A stretch of DNA of 64,000 nt from an uncultured beta proteobacterium (GTDB taxonomy: Bacteria; Pseudomonadota; Gammaproteobacteria; Burkholderiales; Burkholderiaceae): the NCBI GenBank assembly GCA_903867305.1, contig CAIPQU010000053.1, positions 1 through 64,000 on the forward strand, given 5' to 3'. A program made the position numbers and the translations under genes. Within the stretch, counting starts at the first letter, position 1. Each line of letters begins with the position of its first letter. This document shows, piece after piece, positions 9,614 through 18,664 of this stretch. Below the pieces are notes generated by a model that was not told the DNA's origin, did no database searches, and was given only the letters and a program-made list of their open reading frames with translations.

Positions 9614-9696
9614 GTTTAAAAGATCTCACCAATACTCGTGAGAAATTGGGATTTTGACATCCTCCCCTCCCTAAAGGGAGAGGACTCCTACCACGC

Positions 9697-9944
9697 TTAG
9701 GCTGCAAGAGCATCGAGAGTAGTATCGGTGGGTTCTTGCTTCACAGACCGATCTAACGGCATCGGATCTCCACAAGCTAACAAGCGCAGTCCGCGCTCTA
9801 AAATATTGATTGAGCCAACAGTATCGGCATGATTCTCATAGCCACAAGATACACATTGAAAGTGAGATTGGGTCTTGCGATTCTCTTTGGCAATGCGGCC
9901 ACATTGAGCTTTAACTCGAAGCGATAGGCTTGAAGGCGATTCAT
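9697..9944 (-). pseudogene. tnpB: TnpB (IS605 OrfB, RNA-guided nuclease) remnant: N-terminal ~14 aa joined to C-terminal zinc-finger tail, centre deleted
   Basis: N-terminal MNRLQAYRFELK in the frame of ORF 9798..10028; C-terminal NRKTQSHFQCVSCGYENHADTVGSINILERG in the frame of ORF 9697..9954; RuvC core absent. Confidence 0.8.
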
Positions 9945-9968
9945 ATACAAGCATGATACTTTTAGCCT

Positions 9969-10429
9969 ATGAAAAATAATAGCGATATAAGACATGGTAG
10001 GCATTGTGTATTTAAGATGCATGTACATCTGGTCTTTATTACCAAATACCGTCGCAATGTCTTTACAAAATCGATTGTTGAAGACTTGCGACTGATCTTC
10101 TCTAGCGTTGGCAATGACTTTGAAGCAGAGTTACTTGAGTGCGATAGCGAAGATGACCATATCCACCTGTTAGTTAACTACCCACCTAAAGTAGCCATCG
10201 CTAAGTTGGTGAATAGTTTAAAAGGGGTTTCAAGTCGCATGATACGGCGCAAGAGCTACCACAGCATTACAAATAGCTGTGGGGTGGAGCGCTGTTGTCA
10301 CCAAGCTACTTTGCGGAGAGTTGCGGCGAAGCGCCAATAGCGATTATTCGGCAGTACATCGAACAACAACAAACACCACATGAAGTTCTAGGACAGTTGC
10401 GCCGTCCGCGCTATTCTTCCCCGCCATGA
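9969..10429 (+). pseudogene. tnpA: IS200/IS605 TnpA (Y1 HUH transposase), frameshifted
   Basis: HCVFKMHVHLVFITKYRRNVF...DDHIHLLVNYPP (HUH motif); from about 10270 homology continues in another frame: LWGGALLSPSYFAESCGEAPIAIIRQYIEQQQTPHEVLGQLRRPRYSSPP*, which includes the expected catalytic Tyr. Confidence 0.85.
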
Positions 10430-10569
10430 ATGGCGAGGTTTGTCGCGCATCCGATCAAACTAGCTGCAACTTCATCTATACGATTATTTATAAAAATTAA
10501 GCCTCTAATGGTGCTTTTTTATTACATCTTTGATCGGACTGAATAGCCTGTCAATGTTAAGATAAAGGT

Positions 10570-11778
10570 ATGAATACACCAAGACCTAATATCCTTATTG
10601 CTGGCGCTGGGCCCGTTGGCCTCGTTGCCGCAAATATTTTTGCAGATGCAGGTATCTCCGTCGCCGTTTTTGAATCTGACGCTGAACTTCCAACAACACT
10701 GCGTGCATCTACTTTTCAACCATCCACTTTAGACCTACTCGATCGTTTCAATATCAGTGAAAAATTAATTGCGTTAGGCTTAAAAGCACCTCGCTTACAA
10801 TATCGCGACCGTCAAGGTTGGATGGTTGAACTTAATTTTGGATCGATTCGTGAGGATACTTCTCATCCTTACCGTGTGCAATGTGAACAATACAAACTAA
10901 CAAAACTATTAGCTGATCGATTACAACAATTCCCTCACGCACAAATACATTTCTCCAGCCAAGTTACTGAAGTTTCACAAACGAGTGATTCAGTTTCTAT
11001 ATCACTGAAAGGTCCAACAGGTTCTTCACAAATCACAGGTGATTGGTTAATTGGAGCCGATGGAGGTCGTAGTTTGATTCGTGATGCTCTAGGGATCAAG
11101 TTAGGCGGATTTACATGGCCAGAACGGTTTTTAGTTGCTAGCACACCCTTCGATTTTCCTTCAGTCATTCCGAATCTATGTGAAGTTAGTTATTTTGCGG
11201 ATCCTGAAGAATGGTTTTTCTTACTCTACGTCTCTGGACTATGGCGAGTCATGCTCCCCATCGGTTCTCATGAAAATGATACGGAAGCTTTATCAGATGC
11301 TAGTATCCAAAAAAGACTACAACGTATATATGCCAAGTCTGGGGATTATGAAATCAAACATCGAACAGTCTATAACGTGCATCAACGTGTTGCGGAACGT
11401 TATCGTGACGGTCGTGCTTTTCTAGCTGGAGATGCGGCTCATCTCAATAATCCACTTGGGGGCATGGGAATGAATGGTGGTATTCATGATGCCTTTTTGC
11501 TGGCAGATCTATTAGTGAAAGTACAAAAGGGTGAAATCCCCCCCTCAATACTTGACCATTACGAATCTCAACGACGACCTATCGCACTCGAATATGTCAA
11601 TACGATTACGATCGCTAACAAAAACAATCTTGAAACAAAAGATCCAGTAGAACAAAAAATCTGGCGTAAGAAAATGATGGAAATTGCAGCTGATCCATCT
11701 CTTGCTCGCGAGTATTTATTAAAAGTATCCATGATCGCTAGTTTAAGAAAGCAGGAGCAAGCAATATATGCATCATAA
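10570..11778 (+). CDS. FAD-dependent aromatic monooxygenase (PheA/TfdB/MhpA-like fold)
   Basis: GAGPVGLVAANIFADAGISVAVFE, DWLIGADGGRSLIRDALG, RAFLAGDAAHLNNPLGGMGMNGGIHDAFLLADLL. Confidence 0.9.
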   Translation: MNTPRPNILIAGAGPVGLVAANIFADAGISVAVFESDAELPTTLRASTFQPSTLDLLDRFNISEKLIALGLKAPRLQYRDRQGWMVELNFGSIREDTSHPYRVQCEQYKLTKLLADRLQQFPHAQIHFSSQVTEVSQTSDSVSISLKGPTGSSQITGDWLIGADGGRSLIRDALGIKLGGFTWPERFLVASTPFDFPSVIPNLCEVSYFADPEEWFFLLYVSGLWRVMLPIGSHENDTEALSDASIQKRLQRIYAKSGDYEIKHRTVYNVHQRVAERYRDGRAFLAGDAAHLNNPLGGMGMNGGIHDAFLLADLLVKVQKGEIPPSILDHYESQRRPIALEYVNTITIANKNNLETKDPVEQKIWRKKMMEIAADPSLAREYLLKVSMIASLRKQEQAIYAS

Positions 11779-12751
11779 ATTCATTTCCATGATCAATAAG
11801 TTCATCTTATTATTAATCCTAGGAGCTCTTTCAGGAGGAGCCATTGCTGCAGATTACCCCAATAAGCCCATAGTGATTATTACGCCCTTCCCCCCTGGAA
11901 GTACCAGCGATTTAATACCACGTTTAGTTTCCCAGGTAATGACTAAATCGATGGGAGTCACAGTATTAGTCGAGAACCGCCCCGGCGCGAATGGCTCGGT
12001 AGGCGCCAACAAAGTGGTCAATTCACCTGCCGATGGCTATACAGTCCTTCTAGCGACCACAGGAGTTCTTGCGATCAATCAATGGATCTATCCCAAACTA
12101 TCTTACTCACCTGAAAAAGATTTTGATCCTGTGATCAATGCAGCAGCAACGCCCAATATGATTGTGGTCCACCCCAGTGTTAAAGCAGATAATCTCAATG
12201 AATTGATTGCACTGGCCAAATCTAAACCTGGTGAGTTGAGTTTTGCCTCAGCCGGTAACGGGAGTACAAGTCATCTTTGTGGAGAAACACTGAAGGCGAC
12301 TACTGGTATCGATATCGTTCATATCCCCTACCAAGGTCCAGCGCCAGCCATGCAAGATGTTCTTGGAGGTCGTGTTTCGATCATGTGCGATAACTTCTCG
12401 AATGTAATACAACATGTTCGAGCAGGCCGCCTCAAAGCAATTGTGATCACGAGTAAGGAAAAAAGTGCAAAGTCTGGAGATATTCCAACCTCTGGAGATC
12501 TTGGCATACCGGATCTTGAGGCTGGTATTTGGTATGGCTTTGTCGTTCCAGCAGGTACGCCTAAAGATATCATCTCAAAGCTAAATATGGAGTTTGCTAA
12601 AGCTTTACATGACCCAGAGGTCACTCAAAAGCTAGATTCTATTGGACTTAAAATCATTGCAGACCAACCTGAAGTGTTCCGAAATTTTATTGCCAAAGAA
12701 GCTACCCGAATGCAAAAAGTAGTTAAGGCATCCGGTGCTCAAATCAATTAA
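11768..12751 (+). CDS. Bug-family (tripartite tricarboxylate transporter) substrate-binding protein
   Basis: Signal peptide; YPNKPIVIITPFPPGSTSDLIPRLVSQ...VENRPGANGSVGA; HIPYQGPAPAMQDVLGGRVSIM. Confidence 0.9.
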   Translation: MHHKFISMINKFILLLILGALSGGAIAADYPNKPIVIITPFPPGSTSDLIPRLVSQVMTKSMGVTVLVENRPGANGSVGANKVVNSPADGYTVLLATTGVLAINQWIYPKLSYSPEKDFDPVINAAATPNMIVVHPSVKADNLNELIALAKSKPGELSFASAGNGSTSHLCGETLKATTGIDIVHIPYQGPAPAMQDVLGGRVSIMCDNFSNVIQHVRAGRLKAIVITSKEKSAKSGDIPTSGDLGIPDLEAGIWYGFVVPAGTPKDIISKLNMEFAKALHDPEVTQKLDSIGLKIIADQPEVFRNFIAKEATRMQKVVKASGAQIN

Positions 12752-12871
12752 TTATTTACAAAAGATTTGAGTTAATACTTACAAATATTGACCGAACAAA
12801 AAACCAAAACTACTCAGCAAGTAAGGTTTTTTTAAATTTCTTACTTGCCAAGTAATATGCAGTTTTTAGAC

Positions 12872-12885
12872 GGGGAGGATGTCAA
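12872..12885 (+). mobile_element. solo IS605-like end remnant
   Basis: GGGGAGGATGTCAA is an exact 14-nt match to the reverse complement of 9654-9667 (tnpB-side end); preceded by TTTAG as in the intact end. Confidence 0.5.
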
Positions 12886-12889
12886 TAAA

Positions 12890-13381
12890 TTACTTCTTTT
12901 TGACTGAACAACGCTTTTCTTGTGAGCAGTTATCACCAATCACACCTACAGCCTGAATCTCTATTTCAATTCCAGGTCTTGCAAAGTTCGTAATCGTAAT
13001 CAGCGCACTACCAGGATAATTCCCATTCTTAAAAAAGTCCTTACGCATTTCAACAAAACGATCACCATAACGAGACTCTTTAATAAAGACTGTCATTTGA
13101 ACAACATTGTCTAAAGATCCACCGGCATCTTTCAAGACCTGATCAATTTGTCCAAACACTTGCTTGACTTGTGCCTCAAAATTATTTGAAATATCTTTTC
13201 CATCAAAATCTCTCGTGGCTGTTTGACCAGCAACCCAAACAGTTTTCCCACCCTCGGTAATAACGCCTGGAGAAAATGCTCTAGAGAGCTGAAATGGCGT
13301 CTTATCCATGTATTCAGCAGCATGACTTACATTAAAGGCAATACTACAAATGCTAAGTACTAGGGTCATTACATATTTCAT
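12890..13381 (-). CDS. RidA (YjgF/YER057c/UK114) family protein with signal peptide
   Basis: MKYVMTLVLSICSIAFNVSHAAEY signal peptide; FSPGVITEGGKTVWVAGQTATRDFDGKDISNNFEAQVKQVFGQIDQVLKDAGGSLDNVVQMTVFI. Confidence 0.85.
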   Translation of the reverse strand: MKYVMTLVLSICSIAFNVSHAAEYMDKTPFQLSRAFSPGVITEGGKTVWVAGQTATRDFDGKDISNNFEAQVKQVFGQIDQVLKDAGGSLDNVVQMTVFIKESRYGDRFVEMRKDFFKNGNYPGSALITITNFARPGIEIEIQAVGVIGDNCSQEKRCSVKKK

Positions 13382-13527
13382 GGGGCTCTCCTATTTTTAA
13401 TCAAACTTTATATTAGCACGCAGATCATTGAATATCGATATTCCATTTCACCAAAAAGTGACTTGTTTTTCATGACAGCCCAACTCTTATTAGATTCTAA
13501 ATATGGAATTCAACAAGCGTTGTTGGG

Positions 13528-14493
13528 TCAGTTAATCTTAATTTGCTTCGATTTAGTAATGTCTGTCCAACGCTTCGTATCATCTTGAACAAATTTTCCA
13601 AAATCATCAATTGATAAGTTAATAATTTCAGCGCCTTGAGCACTCAATTTTTCCTTCACCTCATTATCCGAGAGTGCTTTATTAACTTGATCATGCAAAA
13701 GGACAATTTGATCTTTTGGTGTGCCTTTCGGAAATGCAAAGCCAAACCAATTGGAAGTGACAAAACCGGTAATACCCTGCTCTTCAGCAGTAGCTACCTT
13801 AGGTAATAATGCCGACCTTTTCAATGAGCTAACAGCGAGCGGACGTAATTTACCCGACTGGATCCCACTTAAGGCGGTTGGAAGAGCCGCAACAATGAGA
13901 TCAATATTTCCAGATTGAAGTGCAAAATTTGCTTCACTCATCCCTTTGAATGGCACATGTGTCAATGTAATCCCTGCAGAAGCATTAAAACGTTCAGTCA
14001 CAATATGGTTCGTACTACCAACGCCAGCTGATCCATAATTGAGTTGATTAGGATTACTTTTAGCAGCACTCACTAAATCTTTTAAACTCATATATGGTGA
14101 TTCAGTACGTACGAGTATCACAAATGGGGTTTGTGTAATGAATGCACTTGGCACTAAGTCACTATTAATATCCCAAGTTAGATTATTAAATAATCCAGGT
14201 AACATGGCGTACGTTGCATCAATTAATACCGCCATTGTCCCATCAGGTGGTTGATGAGCAACATAGTCAAATGCAATTCTTCCACCAGCACCCGTTTTAT
14301 TTTCAACAATAATAGTTCTACCAGTTTGTTCACTGACTTTTTGAGAAACTAGTCTTGTATAGGTATCTGAGGCGCCTCCAACAGCAAAAGGTACAATAAT
14401 TTTAAGGGGCTTATTATTTTGAGAGTAACTAGGTAGCGCTAATGACAAAGCACATCCTGAAATAAGCCCAACTATCCATCGCTGAATCATCAT
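13528..14493 (-). CDS. Bug-family substrate-binding protein
   Basis: KPLKIIVPFAVGGASDTYTRLVSQKVSEQTGRTIIVENKTGAGGRIAFDYVA; signal peptide. Confidence 0.9.
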   Translation of the reverse strand: MMIQRWIVGLISGCALSLALPSYSQNNKPLKIIVPFAVGGASDTYTRLVSQKVSEQTGRTIIVENKTGAGGRIAFDYVAHQPPDGTMAVLIDATYAMLPGLFNNLTWDINSDLVPSAFITQTPFVILVRTESPYMSLKDLVSAAKSNPNQLNYGSAGVGSTNHIVTERFNASAGITLTHVPFKGMSEANFALQSGNIDLIVAALPTALSGIQSGKLRPLAVSSLKRSALLPKVATAEEQGITGFVTSNWFGFAFPKGTPKDQIVLLHDQVNKALSDNEVKEKLSAQGAEIINLSIDDFGKFVQDDTKRWTDITKSKQIKIN

Positions 14494-14879
14494 TGTCTCC
14501 CTCCTTCAACAATCGGCCACTGCGTCACATCAAAATCATCCTGCAAAATAACGTGCACAAAACCACGAACTTCGCGCAGAGATCGTGTGATATGTCCTTT
14601 ACCGGTAAAGTCATCAGGCAATAACAAATCTCCAGGCTTTAATACATATCTCTGACCAGTACTAACCTCAATTTCAATAATTCCAGATGTAATGATAATC
14701 AGTTGATGCCGCGGCGCATTATGATGCATTTGTACATGCCCCTCAGGAGTCTCCCGAAAGAACATTTCTTTGACCGGAAATATTTCGGAAATCGGCCGAT
14801 TTTCATTGGAAAGAGGGATTTGCCTTTTTTCCATTGCCGATTCTCCACTAACCGTGGTATGTAAACGATACATCAACAT
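14490..14879 (-). CDS. cupin-domain protein
   Basis: HHNAPRHQLIIITSGIIEIEV...LKPGDLLLPDDFTGKGH; likely start at ATG 14879 behind AAGGAGAC rather than track start 14918; stop overlaps the Bug SBP start. Confidence 0.75.
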   Translation of the reverse strand: MLMYRLHTTVSGESAMEKRQIPLSNENRPISEIFPVKEMFFRETPEGHVQMHHNAPRHQLIIITSGIIEIEVSTGQRYVLKPGDLLLPDDFTGKGHITRSLREVRGFVHVILQDDFDVTQWPIVEGGRQ

Positions 14880-14892
14880 TGAAGTCTCCTTT

Positions 14893-15693
14893 TTAAATAA
14901 TGGGGTACATAGCCCCATCCATAGTAATAATATTCGCAGTGATATAACTAGCTAAGGGTGAAGCTAAAAACAAGGCCACGTTCGCAATTTCTTCAGGTTG
15001 AGCCAGTCGCCCCATCGGAATATCATTCGTGAATTCTTTCAGAACCTCTTGTCGTGATTTACCAGTTTGCTTGGACTGTGCTTCAATTAAACCATCTAGA
15101 CGTCCCGTTAAAGTAATTCCAGGGTTAATAGCGTTAACACGAACACCACTAGGGGCGTATGCCGCGGCAAGCCCATTACTTGCCAACATAAGTGCAGCAT
15201 TGGCCGATCCACCGGAAATATGTACCGGCTTAGCAATCTTACCGCCATGACCAATAATATTGATAATACTCCCACCACCCTGCTGAGCCATCTTTTTAAT
15301 TACTGGATCAATTAAATGGATATAGGGATAAAATTTTGCATCCATCGACGCTTTCCAAGCATCAGGATTTAAATCATCTGGACCAACCCGCTTTGCAGCA
15401 CCAGAGCTATTAATCAAAACCTGGACTGGCCCAAATTGTTCCTCTGCAATATTTAATGCCTGAAGAGCTTGATTGGCATCAGATAAATTAGCAGAAATAG
15501 CTTTGATATGCGGATGTGTAGTCTGACCAGAAATTTCGATAAGTGCTTGATTCAGGTTATCTTGATGACGTGAAATAATCGAAACAAATGCACCTTCATT
15601 AAAAAAAGCTTTTGCACAAGCAAGTCCAATACCCTTACTACCGCCTGAAACGATGACATGCTGTTGTTCGAAATTAAATTGCATTTTACTCAC
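14893..15693 (-). CDS. SDR-family oxidoreductase
   Basis: VSGGSKGIGLACAKAFFNEGA nucleotide-binding motif; NPGITLTGRL; PEEIANVALFLASPLASYITANIITMDGA. The catalytic Tyr/Lys region looks atypical (HISGGSANAALMLASNGLAA). Confidence 0.85.
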   Translation of the reverse strand: MSKMQFNFEQQHVIVSGGSKGIGLACAKAFFNEGAFVSIISRHQDNLNQALIEISGQTTHPHIKAISANLSDANQALQALNIAEEQFGPVQVLINSSGAAKRVGPDDLNPDAWKASMDAKFYPYIHLIDPVIKKMAQQGGGSIINIIGHGGKIAKPVHISGGSANAALMLASNGLAAAYAPSGVRVNAINPGITLTGRLDGLIEAQSKQTGKSRQEVLKEFTNDIPMGRLAQPEEIANVALFLASPLASYITANIITMDGAMYPII

Positions 15694-15904
15694 TTAAATA
15701 GACTTATTGATAGAATGCATCCCATAAAGTATTAAATTCGTCTTTCATAAAAGACCTAAAACTCTCAAGAGACGCACATGTAGGATAGACCCAGAAATCA
15801 AATGATGAAATATCAATAAATATCAGCCTCGTTTATTCGCAAGAAATTGATTCATGCATCCACTGCGGAAATAACAAAGTCTTCATATACGAATTTTCAT
15901 TAAA

Positions 15905-16249
15905 TTAGGACTTGAATTCTACTTCCAGTAGCTTGATGACATAATCCGCTTCACTGCGCACATTATGCTCAGTTCCAATGGGATGGATCTTAAACTCCTG
16001 AGCTTTATGCTCACTTAAAAATTGAGTACCATCAATTCTTGTATGAAACAGCTTCGCATCAGTTAGATACAGGGCACTATATTGATATTCATGCTTGTGC
16101 CACCCCGTATGATCACCTGGCGCCAATTCGAAATAACTAATGCGCGTTTTATCATTATCTAAAAGCACTTGACGATGAGCTAAATTTCCTACTGGCAAAT
16201 CTTTAACATTTGACAAAGCAGTACGCGTTTCATTGTAATATTCTCCCAC
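15905..16249 (-). CDS. cupin-domain protein
   Basis: ISYFELAPGDHTGWHKHEYQYSALYLTDAKL ... KIHPIGTEHNVRSEAD. Confidence 0.75.
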   Translation of the reverse strand: MGEYYNETRTALSNVKDLPVGNLAHRQVLLDNDKTRISYFELAPGDHTGWHKHEYQYSALYLTDAKLFHTRIDGTQFLSEHKAQEFKIHPIGTEHNVRSEADYVIKLLEVEFKS

Positions 16250-16421
16250 CTCAGACTCCTATCCTTCTATTAATCAACATTGTTCTTAGAATTCAAACCG
16301 TAGAGGCTTATTTTTATTCTTTATATACAGACATGATAATTCAGGTATACCCTAGATCGAAATTATTCAATGACTAAAACTCAATTTTTGTGACCTCTGA
16401 AAATAGATATCGATAGATAAA

Positions 16422-17216
16422 TTAATTTTTCCAAACAGGTGGTCGTTTATTTAAGAAAGCATCAATACCCTCTTGATTGTCATCTAAGAACATATTACAC
16501 ACCATGGCATCTGCGGCAAGGCCATAAGCATCGGTTAAATTGCTATTCAATTGTTGATAGAAGGTTTTCTTACCTAGTGCAATCACTTCTGCACTTTTTG
16601 CTTGAATAACTTGCGCCAAGCCCTCTACACTTTGCTCTAAATCCTCTTCAGCCACCACTTCATTGACTAATCCCCATGATAAAGCTGTCTGGGCATTCAT
16701 CATATTACCGGTCAGCAACATTTCCATTGCACGCTTGCGGCTGATATTTCTTGAAACGCTCACCGCCGGGGTAGAACAAAATAGTCCAATATTAACGCCT
16801 GGTAAAGCGAACTTTGAATTACTCGATGCAATGGCAAGGTCACAAACAGATACCAACTGACAACCGGCAGCAGTTGCAATACCATGAACCTGCGCAATAT
16901 ACGCCTGAGGACTATCCATGATTTTTTGCATCAACGAATTACATTCTTGAAACAATACTTTTAACCACGCCGGGTCTCTGTGCGCATGTATCTCTTTAAG
17001 ATCATGGCCAGCACAAAAGCCTTTGCCATCTCCCTTGATGACAACTACTTTAATCGATGGATCCAATGAGATTTCAGTGATGTTTTCAATCAAAGAACGC
17101 ATCATATTCAGTGATAAAGGATTATATTGCTGACCTCGATTCAAAGTAAGGTAAACAATCCCCCCATGATCTCTCCTCACAATATATGGCATCAATTTTG
17201 TCGTTGTCATGATCAT
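16422..17216 (-). CDS. enoyl-CoA hydratase/isomerase family protein
   Basis: VVIKGDGKGFCAGHDLKEI; VHGIATAAGCQLVSVCDLAIASSNSKFALPGVNIGLF. Confidence 0.9.
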   Translation of the reverse strand: MIMTTTKLMPYIVRRDHGGIVYLTLNRGQQYNPLSLNMMRSLIENITEISLDPSIKVVVIKGDGKGFCAGHDLKEIHAHRDPAWLKVLFQECNSLMQKIMDSPQAYIAQVHGIATAAGCQLVSVCDLAIASSNSKFALPGVNIGLFCSTPAVSVSRNISRKRAMEMLLTGNMMNAQTALSWGLVNEVVAEEDLEQSVEGLAQVIQAKSAEVIALGKKTFYQQLNSNLTDAYGLAADAMVCNMFLDDNQEGIDAFLNKRPPVWKN

Positions 17217-17256
17217 CCCTTTCGGTGAGTTTTCTGATACAAGCTCTCAAGTCAAT

Positions 17257-18579
17257 TTAAATTCGGCTCTTGATGGATTTTAAATCTTGCCCTGCCCGAA
17301 ATAATCCTTGAGGTGTTCTATGTAAAGATTCAAATCCGGTTTTAGTTACCCTGATTAATTCACCAAATTGCACGCCCGCTTTTTCATCTTTCGTGATGAC
17401 ATTAGGCTGCACAACCATGCACATATTTTCTTGAAGAACTAAATCCGATGAGTGCCCTGACGGTCTACTTTTAGAACCTAAAATTGGTGCAAAATATCCT
17501 CCACCATAACCATGCACAAGATCATCATTGGTAGTAAACCCATTCTTTTCAATGACACCCGATGCTTCTATGAGTTCCTTCGTATTCACACCAGGACGAA
17601 TCGTTTTTGTAATGGCGTGAAACGCTTCAAATGCTGTATTGTGAAGATCTTTATATAGATTGGTGGGCTCCGCATCAACGCTAAAACCTCGCAATACCTG
17701 ACCTGAATAATCCCAAAATGAGGCTGATAGTTCACAAAATACAAAATCACCCTTTTGAATTTTTCTCGTCGATGTAAATTGTCTTGGAACGCTAACATCA
17801 GGTGATTGCATTGATGTCGACCCAATATAATGGATCCAATTGTTACCCCCTAGAGAGATATATGATCGCTCAATGAGATCACCCAATTGATGCTCCGTCA
17901 TACCTGGTCGAGTGCCTTTTATAAGGGCCGCCATCCCTAAATCACTCATGGCAGCACCAATACGCAACCAGGATATTTCTTCTTCTGATTTATTCATTCT
18001 TAGTTTGATGTACTCATTATCTAAACTCACAACCTGATATTTAGATTCCAAAATCTTCCATCGGGGACCAACTAAGGGTCCAATAACCCCAATTTTCTTG
18101 GGATTTTGAAGCGCTAAATGTTCCATCAAAGGGCCCATACCTTTATCTCCACCCCAGATAACTTCTACATTTTTAGCTAATATCTTCGCCAGCGGCACAT
18201 GATTATGGTATTCAACAAACATTGTGGAGGTTTGATCTTTTTTAAAGGTAGTCAGCGCTTGTTGAGTGCCAGGCCAATTCGTAATCCACCTCGTTGCATT
18301 ACCAACTCCACCTGCCGTTACTAATAAAATGATGTCGATATCAGCAGCATTCATCAGATCAACCAAAGCTTGCTTTCTACGAAGATATTCCGCCTCAGAA
18401 AACCTTGGATAAGGTTGATCAAAAATAGAGCGTAAATCACTGGGTAAATTTAAGATATCTGCCGGATTTTTAACGTCGAGCGTCTTGGCTAATAGCTCCG
18501 TCTGCGCCATGATCCCGCTACCATACAAGCCAGCACCGATACATAATTGATGAAAATTTCTGCGATTCATACTTCCCAC
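17257..18579 (-). CDS. M24-family (Xaa-Pro peptidase / creatinase-like) protein with Tat-like signal
   Basis: NRRNFHQLCIGAGLYGSGIMAQ twin-Arg signal; creatinase N-domain plus GTRPGMTEHQLGDLIERSYISLGGNNWIHYIGS ... HGYGGGYFAP. Confidence 0.8.
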   Translation of the reverse strand: MGSMNRRNFHQLCIGAGLYGSGIMAQTELLAKTLDVKNPADILNLPSDLRSIFDQPYPRFSEAEYLRRKQALVDLMNAADIDIILLVTAGGVGNATRWITNWPGTQQALTTFKKDQTSTMFVEYHNHVPLAKILAKNVEVIWGGDKGMGPLMEHLALQNPKKIGVIGPLVGPRWKILESKYQVVSLDNEYIKLRMNKSEEEISWLRIGAAMSDLGMAALIKGTRPGMTEHQLGDLIERSYISLGGNNWIHYIGSTSMQSPDVSVPRQFTSTRKIQKGDFVFCELSASFWDYSGQVLRGFSVDAEPTNLYKDLHNTAFEAFHAITKTIRPGVNTKELIEASGVIEKNGFTTNDDLVHGYGGGYFAPILGSKSRPSGHSSDLVLQENMCMVVQPNVITKDEKAGVQFGELIRVTKTGFESLHRTPQGLFRAGQDLKSIKSRI

Positions 18580-18664
18580 CTTTTTCGTTGTTGATTGATA
18601 TCCTTAAACTATATTAATTCATACTTCATCATTCCATACCACTTTTCCAAGACCTACCCCAAAA

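Larger units (their letters stand above)
9654..10440. mobile_element. decayed IS200/IS605-family element (frameshifted tnpA, internally deleted tnpB)
   Basis: Divergent TnpA-like and TnpB-terminal fragments flanked by hairpin-bearing ends (ttgacatcctccccTCCCTAAAGGGAgagg on the left; ccccgCCATgaATGGcgagg on the right). Right-hand limit is approximate. Confidence 0.8.
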
